Shown here: in pieces, positions 8,718 to 16,717 of the stretch
How the letters are laid out: every line of letters starts with the position of its first letter
Numbering within the stretch: position 1 is the first letter of the stretch
Source of the DNA: Methylobacteriaceae bacterium
GTDB taxonomy: Bacteria; Pseudomonadota; Alphaproteobacteria; Rhizobiales; Beijerinckiaceae
Direction of reading: 5' to 3'
Assembly: GCA_020638195.1 (NCBI GenBank)
Contig: JACKJC010000001.1
Coordinates: 1,215,875-1,279,874, forward strand
DNA: 64,000 nt
Made by a program: the position numbers and the translations under genes
Notes under the pieces: model-generated
The model's input: only the letters and a program-made list of their open reading frames with translations
Databases searched by the model: none
What the model was told of the DNA's origin: nothing

Positions 8718-9845
8718 TCAGTCGAGCCTCTGCTTGGTGTTGCGCGCCGTGATCGCGAACAGGATCGCCGACATCAGCACAAGGACCGCGCCCGTTGGCA
8801 GGATGACGGACGGAATGTCGCCGGCGAGAAAGATCGTTTGCAGGCCGCGCACATAATATTTCGCTGGCACGATGGTCGAGAACCAACGCAGAGGGGCCGG
8901 CATGCTCGCGATCTCGAACAGGAAGCCCGAGAAATAGAGGCCCGGCAGAAAGGCGACGAGCATCGCGATCTGGCTTGCGAGAAATTGCGTGCGCGCCACC
9001 GTCGAGATCAGCAGACCGAGGCTGAGCGCGACGGCCAGAAAAGCGGCGGTGAACAACGTGAGCACGAGGAACGAACCGCGCAGCGGAATGCCGAAGACGA
9101 AGATGGACGCGAGAACGCAGACCATCATCGCGATCATGCCGAGCACGAAATTCGGCACGAGCTTGCCGATGATGAATTCGACGACGCCCACCGGCGTCGC
9201 CAGCAGCGCCTCGATCGTGCCGCGTTCCCATTCGCGCGAGACCACGAGCGCGGTCAGTAGCGATCCGATCATCATCTGGATGAGCGAGATCGAACCGGGC
9301 ACGAGGAAGCGTCGACTCTCGAGTTCCGGATTGAACCAGAAGCGCGGTTGAACCGCGATCCCGCCATCCTTCTTGTCGGTCCCGAGCGAACGCTGGGCGC
9401 GCCAGGCCTGCCAGGCGCCCTGCACATAGCCCGTCGTCAGGGAGGCCGTGTTCGGATCGCTGCCGTCGGTAACGAGCTGGATGGCGGCCGTGTCGCCCCG
9501 CGCCAGCCGCTCGGCGAAATCGCCCGAAAGCGTAATGACGCCGTTGATCTTGCCGGCCGCCAGATCGTCGATGAAGGCGCGCCTGTCGGTGGCCTGACGC
9601 ACGGCGAAATAGGGCGTGTTGGTGAGCGATGTCGCGAAGTCGCGCGCCGCCGGCGTCGGATCCTCGATCACCAGCCCGATCTTCAATCGCGCCGCGTCGA
9701 AGGAAATGCCGAAGCCGAAGAGAAACAGGAGAAGCGCCGGCAGGACGATGGCGACGACGAAGCTCGAAGGATCGCGCGCGACCTGAAGGCTCTCCTTGAC
9801 GATGAGGGCGCGGATGCGGCGCGCTCTGCCCGGAGCTTCGCTCAT
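8718..9845 (-). CDS. ybhS: ABC-2 type exporter permease, YbhS-like
   Basis: A 375-residue inner-membrane permease, paralogous to the adjacent YbhR. It has an N-terminal cytoplasmic helix, one membrane span (VVAIVLPALLLFLFGFGISF), a large periplasmic domain and five C-terminal spans. The motif SREWERGTIEALLATPVG is the conserved cytoplasmic coupling loop. The start ATG overlaps the ybhF stop by four bases. In E. coli YbhFSR has been described as a drug and cation efflux pump; the substrate in this organism is not known. Confidence 0.92.
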   Translation of the reverse strand: MSEAPGRARRIRALIVKESLQVARDPSSFVVAIVLPALLLFLFGFGISFDAARLKIGLVIEDPTPAARDFATSLTNTPYFAVRQATDRRAFIDDLAAGKINGVITLSGDFAERLARGDTAAIQLVTDGSDPNTASLTTGYVQGAWQAWRAQRSLGTDKKDGGIAVQPRFWFNPELESRRFLVPGSISLIQMMIGSLLTALVVSREWERGTIEALLATPVGVVEFIIGKLVPNFVLGMIAMMVCVLASIFVFGIPLRGSFLVLTLFTAAFLAVALSLGLLISTVARTQFLASQIAMLVAFLPGLYFSGFLFEIASMPAPLRWFSTIVPAKYYVRGLQTIFLAGDIPSVILPTGAVLVLMSAILFAITARNTKQRLD

Positions 9846-11575
9846 GCCGCCTCCTTATGCGCATTCTCGCGCGCTTCCACGAGCGTGATGAACGCGTCCT
9901 CGAGCGTGGGTTGCGGGCGCTCTTCGGAGCGCACCGAACTCTGCAAGTCTTCCGGCGTGCCGACGGCGATGACCTGACCGCGGTAGACCAGGGCGACGCG
10001 GTCGCAATATTCGGCTTCGTCCATGAAATGGGTCGTGACCATGACGGTCACGCCGCGTCCGACCATGGCGTTGATATAGGCCCAGAACTCGCGACGGGTC
10101 AGCGGATCGACGCCAGACGTCGGCTCGTCGAGAAACAGTACAGGCGGTTCGTGCATGATCGCGCAGGAGAGCGCGAGGCGCTGCTTGTAGCCGAGCGGCA
10201 ATTCGCCTGCATTCGTCTTTGCGTAGGGTTCGAGGTCGAATGTTTCGATGACATGCGCGACGGCGTCACGCCGCCGTGCGCCGGAAAGGCCATAGGCGCC
10301 GGCGAAGAAGTCGAGGTTCTGCCGCGTCGAGAGATCGCCGTAGAGCGAGAATTTTTGCGCCATGTAGCCGAGCTGCGCGCGCGCGGCCGAGGGCGCCTCG
10401 TAGAGATCGAGCCCGTCGACGAGCGCCTTGCCCGCGCTCGGCCGCAACAGGCCACACATCATCTTGAAGGTGGTCGACTTGCCGGCGCCATTGGGGCCGA
10501 GCAGGCCGAATATCTCGCCACGCCTTATGCTGAACGAAATGTCGTCGGCTGCGGTGAAATCGCCGAAGCGCCGTGTGAGTCCGCGCGCCTCCACCGGCGC
10601 GACGCGCGTGTCGGAAAAGTCCTTGCGCGCGGGCGGCGTGAGCGGGTGCTTGGGAATGCCGCCGAGCGCGGCGACGAAGGCGTCCTCGAACCGCGGCGCT
10701 GCTGGTGTGATCCTTGTGTCCGGCGGCGCGCCGATCGCGGCAGCATCGGGCGGCGCCGCGCCCTCGGCCATCACCAGCCGGATTGCTTCGCCCTGCATCA
10801 CGCCATCGATCACCTGCGGCTCGGTCAGCGCGCGCGCGAGCAATGTCCGTCGCGCCGAGCCCGCGCCATGCGCCTGGTAGACGCGGCCCGCCATCTGCGC
10901 GGTCATCGCCTTGGGATCGCCCTGATAGAGAACGCGGCCAGCATTCATCACGATCACCTCGGCGCAATTCTCGGCCTCGTCGAGATAGGCTGTGCTCCAC
11001 ACGACGCCGACGCCGTCCGCGATCAGCGCATAGACCATGCGCCAGAGTTCGCGACGCGAGATCGGGTCGACGCCGACGCTGGGTTCGTCGAGAAGCAAGA
11101 GTTTCGGCGAGCGCAGCATGGCGCAGGCGAGCCCGAGCTTCTGCTTCATGCCGCCCGACAGCGCGCCGGCGAGCCGCCCGGTAAAACGCGCGAGATCGGT
11201 GAAGGCGAGAAGACGCTCGTAGGTCGCATGCCGCGCGCTGTCCGGCAGTCCGCGCAGGTCGGCGTAGAGACGCAGGTTCTCCATCACCGTCAGGTCTTCG
11301 TAGAGCCCGAAGCGCTGCGGCATGTAGCCGATCGTGTCGTGGATCGCGGGTCCCTGCGTCGCGACATCAAGGCCGCAGACATCGATCCGGCCGGCGCTCG
11401 GCGTCAGCAGCGCGGCGATCAGGCGCATCAATGTCGTCTTGCCGGCGCCGTCGGGTCCGACGAGCCCGGTCACCTGTCCCGCCCGGATCTGCGTCGTCAG
11501 CGTCTCGATGGCCGCAGGCGCATCGGCTGCGAAGGTCTTCGTCAGATTGTCGATGCTGACGAGCGGCGCACTCAT
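9842..11575 (-). CDS. ybhF: ABC exporter ATPase with two nucleotide-binding domains, YbhF-like
   Basis: A cytoplasmic ATPase of 577 residues made of two fused ABC domains. The first has Walker A GPDGAGKT, signature LSGGMKQK and Walker B LLLLDEPSVGVDP. The second has Walker A GPNGAGKST, the relaxed signature LPLGYKQR and LFLDEPTSGVDP. The length matches E. coli YbhF. The ATG at 11575 overlaps the ybhG stop; the frame stays open further upstream but that part lies inside ybhG. It powers export through YbhS and YbhR. Confidence 0.95.
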   Translation of the reverse strand: MSAPLVSIDNLTKTFAADAPAAIETLTTQIRAGQVTGLVGPDGAGKTTLMRLIAALLTPSAGRIDVCGLDVATQGPAIHDTIGYMPQRFGLYEDLTVMENLRLYADLRGLPDSARHATYERLLAFTDLARFTGRLAGALSGGMKQKLGLACAMLRSPKLLLLDEPSVGVDPISRRELWRMVYALIADGVGVVWSTAYLDEAENCAEVIVMNAGRVLYQGDPKAMTAQMAGRVYQAHGAGSARRTLLARALTEPQVIDGVMQGEAIRLVMAEGAAPPDAAAIGAPPDTRITPAAPRFEDAFVAALGGIPKHPLTPPARKDFSDTRVAPVEARGLTRRFGDFTAADDISFSIRRGEIFGLLGPNGAGKSTTFKMMCGLLRPSAGKALVDGLDLYEAPSAARAQLGYMAQKFSLYGDLSTRQNLDFFAGAYGLSGARRRDAVAHVIETFDLEPYAKTNAGELPLGYKQRLALSCAIMHEPPVLFLDEPTSGVDPLTRREFWAYINAMVGRGVTVMVTTHFMDEAEYCDRVALVYRGQVIAVGTPEDLQSSVRSEERPQPTLEDAFITLVEARENAHKEAA

Positions 11576-12576
11576 TTCGCGTTGCCCGTGTCCGTGGCGT
11601 CCGGCAATCCCACGCTGACCGGCATACCCTGCCGTAGCACGCCGTCCGGGTCCTCGACGACGATGCGAATGCGATAGACGAGCGCCGTGCGCAGCTCGCG
11701 CGTCTCGACGGTCTTTGGCGTGAATTCCGCTGTCGTCGATATGAATCCGATCACGCCCTTCAGCGGTCTGGCGCCGGGCGTATCCGTGCGCACTTCGACC
11801 GGCATGCCGGGTTTCACGCGCGCGAGATCCGGTTCCGACACATAGGTGCGCACCCACACCGGATTGGTCAGGCTGAGCACGAACACCGTCTCGCCCGCAT
11901 TCACGATGGCGCCGGCCTCGCGCACGCGGCTCAGCGCCACGCCATTGCTCGGCGCGTAGAGATCGGCGTCGCCGAGCTGGCGTTCGGCGATCTCGATCGC
12001 AGCCTTGCGCTCGGCGAGCTGCGCCCGCGCCATCGCAATGTCCTCCTTGCGGAAGCCGGCCTTCATCAGCCGCAGCGCCTGCCGCGCCGATTGCAGCTGC
12101 GCTTCGGTCTGGCGGCTGGCCGCGAGCGCGTCGTCATAGGCCTTCTGCGTGCCTGCATTGGTCTTCAGCAATTGCGTGGCGCGCTCGATCGCGGCCTTGG
12201 CGTTGGCGGCCATGGCCTCGCGCTCCGCGACGACGGCCTCGGCTTGCGCGATTTCCTCAGGCCGGTTGCCGGCTTCGAGCTTCGCGAGATTGGCGGCGGC
12301 CTGATCGGCCTGCGCATGCAATTGCCGCAGCGCGTCCTCGAAATAGACCTTGTCGAGCGATGCGAGCTTCTGGCCGGTCTTGACGTGCGCGCCTTCGTCG
12401 ACCTCGAGCGACTTGATGCGGCCGGCGACCTTGAAGCCGATATTGACCTGCCGCACCTCGACATTGCCCTGCAGCACGAGTGGACCATCGGATTTCGCGC
12501 GGCCCTTCCAGTACCAATAGCCGCCGCCGGCGAGCGCGATCAGAACGAGGACTAAAATGAGTTTCGTGGGCTTCAT
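11572..12576 (-). CDS. ybhG: HlyD-type membrane fusion protein, YbhG-like
   Basis: A 334-residue periplasmic adaptor anchored by an N-terminal signal-anchor helix (LILVLVLIALAGGGYWYW). It then has a biotinyl-lipoyl half (LVLQGNVEVRQVNIGFKVAGRI, residues ~34-55, with VDEGAHVKTGQKLASLD), a long alpha-helical hairpin of Ala/Glu/Gln heptads (~80-200), and the second lipoyl half and beta barrel (LYAPSNGVALSRVREAGAIV). It would link the YbhFSR pump to the outer membrane. It overlaps cecR upstream and ybhF downstream, each as ATGA. Confidence 0.93.
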   Translation of the reverse strand: MKPTKLILVLVLIALAGGGYWYWKGRAKSDGPLVLQGNVEVRQVNIGFKVAGRIKSLEVDEGAHVKTGQKLASLDKVYFEDALRQLHAQADQAAANLAKLEAGNRPEEIAQAEAVVAEREAMAANAKAAIERATQLLKTNAGTQKAYDDALAASRQTEAQLQSARQALRLMKAGFRKEDIAMARAQLAERKAAIEIAERQLGDADLYAPSNGVALSRVREAGAIVNAGETVFVLSLTNPVWVRTYVSEPDLARVKPGMPVEVRTDTPGARPLKGVIGFISTTAEFTPKTVETRELRTALVYRIRIVVEDPDGVLRQGMPVSVGLPDATDTGNAK

Positions 12577-13214
12577 GGCTCGTTCGCCTTTGGTGCATTG
12601 GCTAGCAGCATGTCGCGATGCGCGGCGAGCATGCCCGCGACGTCCAGCGGCTGGTAGGGTTCGAACAGGCCGCGCCAGACGACGCTGACGAGCAGAGGCC
12701 CGAACAGCAGCTGCGGATAGCGCGCCAGCGCATCGGATGAGATTTCGCCGCGCGCATGCGCGCGTTCAGCCGCGCCCCCGATCAGCGCCATGCCACGCGA
12801 GATGACCTCGCGATGATAGAATTCGGCGATGGTGGGAAAGCGCGCGCCCTCGGCGATGATCAGCCGGAAAATCTCGCGCCGCTTCGTGCCGAGAACCTCG
12901 CGTTCGAACAGGGCGAACATGCCGGTCAGCAGCGCCGCAAACGGCAGGTCGGTTTGCCCGGCGAGATGCGTCAGGCGTTCGAGGACGGGCGCGACCATGT
13001 CGAGCGCGACTTGCTCGAACAGGTCGTCCTTGTCCTTGAAGAACAGGTAGAGCGTGCCCTTGGCGACGCCCGCGCTTTTGGCGATGTCGTCGAGCCGCGC
13101 CGCCTTGAAGCCTTCCGCGATGAAAATGTCGAAGGCCGCATCGAGGATCGCCCGGCGCCGGGCTTCGGAAGCCTGGCGGCGTTTGGTGGCGGGCGGGGCG
13201 GCGGCAGCGGGCAT
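12573..13214 (-). CDS. cecR: TetR-family repressor, CecR (YbiH)-like
   Basis: A 213-residue regulator with an N-terminal TetR helix-turn-helix (RRRAILDAAFDIFIAEGF...LDDIAKSAGVAKGTLYLFF) and a ligand-binding domain of the CecR type. It heads the operon in the same order as E. coli cecR-ybhGFSR. An upstream in-frame ATG at 13235 falls inside the -10 hexamer, so the ATG at 13214, preceded by AAGGA at suitable spacing, is the better start. It probably represses its own operon through the inverted repeat at 13247-13260. The inducer is unknown. Confidence 0.9.
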   Translation of the reverse strand: MPAAAAPPATKRRQASEARRRAILDAAFDIFIAEGFKAARLDDIAKSAGVAKGTLYLFFKDKDDLFEQVALDMVAPVLERLTHLAGQTDLPFAALLTGMFALFEREVLGTKRREIFRLIIAEGARFPTIAEFYHREVISRGMALIGGAAERAHARGEISSDALARYPQLLFGPLLVSVVWRGLFEPYQPLDVAGMLAAHRDMLLANAPKANEP

Positions 13215-13233
13215 GGACGTCCTTAGAAAACCC

Positions 13234-13261
13234 ATATTATAATGACTGACTGGACAGTCAA
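13234..13261 (-). promoter_or_regulatory. cecR-ybhGFSR promoter with overlapping operator
   Basis: On the minus strand a -35 box TTGACT (13261-13256) and a -10 box TAATAT (13239-13234) are 16 bases apart. The inverted repeat TGACTG-GA-CAGTCA at 13247-13260 covers the end of the -35 box and the spacer, where a bound TetR dimer would block RNA polymerase. This is inferred from sequence only. Confidence 0.7.
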
Positions 13262-13284
13262 TTTATAAGGAAGCCAGCTATCTC

Positions 13285-13321
13285 TTGATGTCGATGCGTT
13301 CAGTAGATATGTAGTTACATA
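13285..13321 (+). promoter_or_regulatory. Toxin-antitoxin promoter with palindromic operator
   Basis: A -35 box TTGATG (13285-13290) is followed after 17 bases by TATGTA (13308-13313), which is one arm of the perfect palindrome TATGTA-GT-TACATA (13308-13321). The palindrome therefore includes the -10 element, as expected for autorepression by a Phd-type antitoxin or its complex. The antitoxin ATG is 19 bases downstream. Confidence 0.6.
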
Positions 13322-13340
13322 CCTGCAAACTGGACTGCCC

Positions 13341-13595
13341 ATGCCCACTACGACCCTTTCGAGCCGCGAACTGAACCACGACGTCAGCCGCGCCAAGAAG
13401 GCGGCGCAGGACGGCCCGGTTGTCATAACCGACCGCGGCAAGCCATCGCATGTCTTGATGACCTATAACGAATTCTGTCGCCTCAGCGGCGCGCGTCGCA
13501 GGCTGACGCAGACGCTGGCAATGCCGGGCTTGTCGGACATCGATTTCGATCCGCCGAGGGTCGAGATCGCGCCGCGCGATGTCGACCTCACGTGA
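13341..13595 (+). CDS. Phd/YefM-type antitoxin
   Basis: An 84-residue DNA-binding antitoxin. The N-terminal Phd fold is clear: a short strand, the helix SRELNHDVSRAKKAAQDG, then PVVITDRGKPSHVLMTYNEF. The C-terminal ~30 residues, ending in Asp/Pro/Arg-rich sequence, would wrap the toxin. Its stop overlaps the toxin GTG start by four bases (GTGA), the usual type II arrangement that couples translation. It probably represses the operon through the palindrome upstream. Confidence 0.9.
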   Translation: MPTTTLSSRELNHDVSRAKKAAQDGPVVITDRGKPSHVLMTYNEFCRLSGARRRLTQTLAMPGLSDIDFDPPRVEIAPRDVDLT

Positions 13596-14014
13596 ACTAT
13601 CTGCTCGACACCAACGTCGTCTCCGAACTACGCAAGATCGGCGACGGCCGCGCGGACGCCAACGTCGCGGCGTGGATCGACCGCGAAGACGCGTCGCGCT
13701 TCTTCATCTCGGCGCTCACCATCCTCGAACTGGAACGCGGCGTTCTAGGCGTCCAGCGCCGCGACGCCACGCAGGGCGCGCGCCTGCGCGCGTGGCTCGA
13801 CACGCATGTACGGCCAGCATTCGCCGGGCGCATCCTGCCCGTCGACGATGAGGTCGCCACGCGCTGTGCGCATCTGCACGTCCCCGATCGGCGTAACGAT
13901 GTCGACGCGCTGATCGCGGCGACCGCGTTGGTTCACGGATTGACCGTCGTCACGCGCAACACAGCGGATTTTGCGGGCGTGGGTGTCGTCGTGGTTGACC
14001 CTTGGCAGACCTGA
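13592..14014 (+). CDS. PIN-domain ribonuclease toxin (VapC/FitB type)
   Basis: A 140-residue PIN-domain toxin, expected to cleave RNA using Mg2+. The acidic residues expected for the active site are visible in YLLDTNVVSELR, in TILELERGV, and in NDVDALIAATAL and RNTADF. The C-terminal part VVTRNTADFAGVGVVVVDPW is typical of the FitB-like branch. It starts with GTG overlapping the antitoxin stop. The gene appears full length with all acidic residues present, so it is probably active if released from the antitoxin. Confidence 0.9.
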   Translation: MNYLLDTNVVSELRKIGDGRADANVAAWIDREDASRFFISALTILELERGVLGVQRRDATQGARLRAWLDTHVRPAFAGRILPVDDEVATRCAHLHVPDRRNDVDALIAATALVHGLTVVTRNTADFAGVGVVVVDPWQT

Positions 14015-14038
14015 TGGAGTCGGAGCAGCCGAAATCGG

Positions 14039-15067
14039 CTATCTGAAATGCTTCGACAGCTTCAGCTGCTGGCCCTGATAATTCGATCCCAGTCCCGTGC
14101 CGTACAGCATGTCGGGCCGCTCGATCATCGGTTCGTACACCAGCGTCGCGATGCGCTGGCCGTGGTCGAGCAGGAAGGGCACGTCGTGGCTGCGCACTTC
14201 CAGCACGAGTTTCGAGCCCGCGCCGCCGGCCTCCGCAAGGCCGAAGCCGCAGTCGAGGAAGCCCGCGTAATGCGAGCGCAATTCGCCGACCGACGTGTCG
14301 TAGGCGATCATTTCGGCCGCCTCGTCCGCGCCGACGATCACCGCCTCGCCGGAGGCCAGAATGTAGAATTCGTCGGGGTCGAGCACGAGTTCAGGCCGCT
14401 CGGGCCTTGTGACGATCGGCTCCCAATAGTCGGCGCGCGAGAGTACGCCGACCTTGGCGAGATCGACGAGGCCGGACGTGCGCCGTGCGCGATAGCCGAT
14501 CACGCCGCCGTCCTTGCCGGCGGGGTCGAGGTCGATCGTCACGGGAACCTGCCGGGCCGCTGGCGCATGCGCCACATCCTCGCGGAACCGGATCTGCGCC
14601 AGCCGAGAGCCGGCGCGCGCGATCACTGGAAAGGAGCGCGGCACGACTTCCGCATAGAGCGGCCCGTCGTAACCGGCTGGAATCTCGTCGAAGGTCGCCG
14701 CCCCGTCGGCGATGATGCGCACGAAAATGTCGAGCCGGCCGGATGAACTCTTGGGGTTGGCGCGGGCATCGACGCCGGTGGGCAGGCGCAGCCGCTCCAT
14801 CAGCGGCACGATATGCACGCAATTGCGCTCCAGCACGGTCGGGCGCGACAGGTCGACCTCGTGCGTCGCCAGTTCGCTCACGCGTTGCGCTACCGTGCGG
14901 CCCGGCCCGGGCAAGAAGCTGGCGGGCAGGCGGTAGGCCTTCGGGCCGAGGCGCAGGTCGAGGCTCGCCGGCTGTACCTGGTCCGGATCGGGCGCGGCGT
15001 CGGCCGCGACCACGCCTTTCGCGAAAGCGTCCCGAATGCGTTGCGCCGGCCAGATTGCGATGCTCAT
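14039..15067 (-). CDS. dcd: Tandem-domain 2'-deoxycytidine 5'-triphosphate deaminase
   Basis: Converts dCTP to dUTP for thymidylate synthesis in the cytoplasm. At 342 residues it is about twice the length of E. coli Dcd and contains two dUTPase-like folds, the long form known from alphaproteobacteria. The first half shows QPASLDLRLG and ANPKSSSGRLDIFVRII; the second half repeats the theme with HYAGFLDCGFG and RIATLVYEPM. It converges with the PIN toxin gene and is divergent from the metZ leader region. Confidence 0.88.
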   Translation of the reverse strand: MSIAIWPAQRIRDAFAKGVVAADAAPDPDQVQPASLDLRLGPKAYRLPASFLPGPGRTVAQRVSELATHEVDLSRPTVLERNCVHIVPLMERLRLPTGVDARANPKSSSGRLDIFVRIIADGAATFDEIPAGYDGPLYAEVVPRSFPVIARAGSRLAQIRFREDVAHAPAARQVPVTIDLDPAGKDGGVIGYRARRTSGLVDLAKVGVLSRADYWEPIVTRPERPELVLDPDEFYILASGEAVIVGADEAAEMIAYDTSVGELRSHYAGFLDCGFGLAEAGGAGSKLVLEVRSHDVPFLLDHGQRIATLVYEPMIERPDMLYGTGLGSNYQGQQLKLSKHFR

Positions 15068-15120
15068 CGATACGTCTCCGCGCGCCCGCAGGGCGCTCCT
15101 AACTCAAGCGGACACTCGAA

Positions 15121-15228
15121 TCCTCATCCTGAGGAGCAGCCGGAGGCTGCGTCTCGAAGGATGGCAAGATCAGCCATCCCCCTTCGCCACCCTTCGAGAC
15201 GCCGCTGCGCGGCTCCTCAGGGTGAGGA
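15121..15228. repeat. Palindromic intergenic repeat, copy 1
   Basis: A 108-bp element bounded by inverted arms, TCCTCATCCTGAGGAGC at the left and GCTCCTCAGGGTGAGGA at the right, with internal pairing between CGTCTCGAAGG and CCTTCGAGACG. It would form a long imperfect hairpin. The same element recurs at 56148-56256 in the same orientation. Elements with this sequence are common in Rhizobiales intergenic regions. It sits between dcd and the metZ promoter. Confidence 0.85.
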
Positions 15229-15319
15229 TTCCTGGATTTCGACTCCGGCTCTAAGGTTCTGCTATCGGATAGCCGCGTTGACGCCAAGTGACCGCGCGTG
15301 GCCGCCGCATGCGGCCGCG

Positions 15320-15348
15320 TTGACGCCAAGTCCGGGCGTCTGTAGAGA
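15320..15348 (+). promoter_or_regulatory. Putative metZ promoter
   Basis: TTGACG (15320-15325) and TAGAGA (15343-15348) are separated by exactly 17 bases, which places transcription start at about 15355, at the 5' end of the SAM-II aptamer. The -35 box belongs to an 18-bp direct repeat (15272-15289 and 15314-15331) whose first copy has no matching -10. Confidence 0.6.
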
Positions 15349-15351
15349 GAA

Positions 15352-15414
15352 CCCGTGGTCATTTGAGCCGGCCGGCTTGCCCGCCACGTTAAACAAGGGA
15401 CTAAAAGGCCGGGC
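15352..15414 (+). promoter_or_regulatory. SAM-II (metA-type) riboswitch aptamer
   Basis: The leader matches the SAM-II consensus. P1 pairs CGTGG (15354-15358) with CCACG (15384-15388). The conserved loop contains CATTTGAGCC. The pseudoknot pairs CCGGCC (15368-15373) with GGCCGG (15407-15412), and the joining segment TTAAACAAGGGACTAAAA is the most conserved part of the family. S-adenosylmethionine binding would lower metZ expression. The ribosome-binding site (GGAG, 15462-15465) is ~50 bases downstream, so the expression platform is not simply the aptamer itself. A stem GGGCTTTC/GAAAACCC (15411-15432, one mismatch) overlaps the pseudoknot strand and could be part of the switch. Confidence 0.93.
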
Positions 15415-15470
15415 TTTCCTCGCTGAAAACCCGTTCTTCGTCCTGCGCGGCCCTGCCGCATGGAGATGTC

Positions 15471-16670
15471 ATGAGCGCGTCCGACAAACCTTTGAATCTG
15501 CGGCCCGCTACCCGCCTTGTCCACGGCGGTACGCTGCGCTCGCAGTACGGCGAGACCTCTGAAGCCCTCTTCCTCACCCAGGGCTTTGTCTACGACAGCG
15601 CCGAGGCCGCGGAAGCGCGCTTCAAGGGTACTGAGCCCGGCTTCATCTACGCCCGGTTCGGCAATCCTACGGTCGCCATGTTCGAACAGCGCATGGCGCT
15701 GCTGGAGGGCGCGGAAGCCGCCCGCGCCACCGCCAGCGGCATGGCCGCCGTCACCGCCGCGCTGATGGGCCTGTTGCGCGCCGGCGACCATGTCGTCGCC
15801 GCCCGCGCCCTGTTCGGCTCCTGCCTCTACGTCGTGGAAGAATGGCTGCCGCGCTTCGGCGTCGCCTCGACGCTGGTCGACGGGACCGATCTCGACCAGT
15901 GGCGCGCCGCCATGCGGCCCGACACGAAAGTCTGCTTTCTCGAAAGCCCGACCAATCCGCAGCTCGAGATTTTCGACGTCGCCGCTATCGCCGAAATCGC
16001 GCATGCCGGCGGCGCAAAACTCGTGGTCGACAACGTCTTCGCCACGCCGCTGCTGCAGCAGCCGCTGGCGCTCGGCGCCGACGTCGTCGTCTATTCCGCG
16101 ACCAAGCACATCGATGGGCAGGGCAGGTGCCTCGGCGGCGTCATACTGTCGTCGCAGAAGATGATCGACGAGAATTTCCACAATCCGCTGCGCCAGACGG
16201 GCCCCGCGCTCTCGCCCTTCAACGCCTGGGTCATGCTGAAGGGGCTGGAGACGTTGCCGCTGCGCGTCGCCCAGCAGGGCGCGAGCGCCGCGCGGATTGC
16301 CGATGTGCTGGCGGAGCTGCCGGGCGTCGCTCGCGTGCTCTATCCCTTCCGCAAGGACCATCCCCAGCACGATCTCGCGCGCCGGCAGATGGCGGGCGGC
16401 GGCACGGTGATCGCGCTCGATCTCGAAGGCGGCAAGCAAGCCGCCTTCCGTTTCGCCAATGCTTTGCGCGTCGTGAAGATTTCCAACAATCTCGGCGACG
16501 CCAAGAGCCTGATCACCCACCCCGCGACCACGACGCACCAGCGTCTCTCGCAGGAGGCTCGCGAAAAGGGCGGCATCGGCGAAGGCATGCTGCGTCTGTC
16601 GGTCGGCCTCGAAGACGTCGAGGACCTGATCGACGACGTGACGCAGGCGGCAAAGGTCGCGCGCGGCTGA
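15471..16670 (+). CDS. metZ: O-succinylhomoserine sulfhydrylase
   Basis: A PLP enzyme of 399 residues that makes homocysteine directly from O-succinylhomoserine and sulfide in methionine biosynthesis. It belongs to the Cys/Met metabolism family: YARFGNPT near residue 60, FLESPTNP near 157, VVDNVF near 185 and the PLP lysine in YSATKHIDGQG (Lys212). The N-terminal GETSEALFLTQGFVYDSAE is typical of MetZ rather than MetB or MetY. The ATG at 15471 follows GGAG. Expression is expected to respond to S-adenosylmethionine through the upstream riboswitch. Confidence 0.95.
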   Translation: MSASDKPLNLRPATRLVHGGTLRSQYGETSEALFLTQGFVYDSAEAAEARFKGTEPGFIYARFGNPTVAMFEQRMALLEGAEAARATASGMAAVTAALMGLLRAGDHVVAARALFGSCLYVVEEWLPRFGVASTLVDGTDLDQWRAAMRPDTKVCFLESPTNPQLEIFDVAAIAEIAHAGGAKLVVDNVFATPLLQQPLALGADVVVYSATKHIDGQGRCLGGVILSSQKMIDENFHNPLRQTGPALSPFNAWVMLKGLETLPLRVAQQGASAARIADVLAELPGVARVLYPFRKDHPQHDLARRQMAGGGTVIALDLEGGKQAAFRFANALRVVKISNNLGDAKSLITHPATTTHQRLSQEAREKGGIGEGMLRLSVGLEDVEDLIDDVTQAAKVARG

Positions 16671-16717
16671 TGAAAGCCCGGGCTTTCGTGTGACGGGAAG
16701 CCCGCTATAGTCGGGCC

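Noticed and set aside
13201..13235. cecR start at 13235
   Set aside because: This ATG lies inside the -10 hexamer, so the transcript would begin after it; 13214 is better.
16673..16703. Terminator after metZ
   Set aside because: A short palindrome and a six-base stem are present but without a U tract, and apaG follows closely, so termination is not supported.
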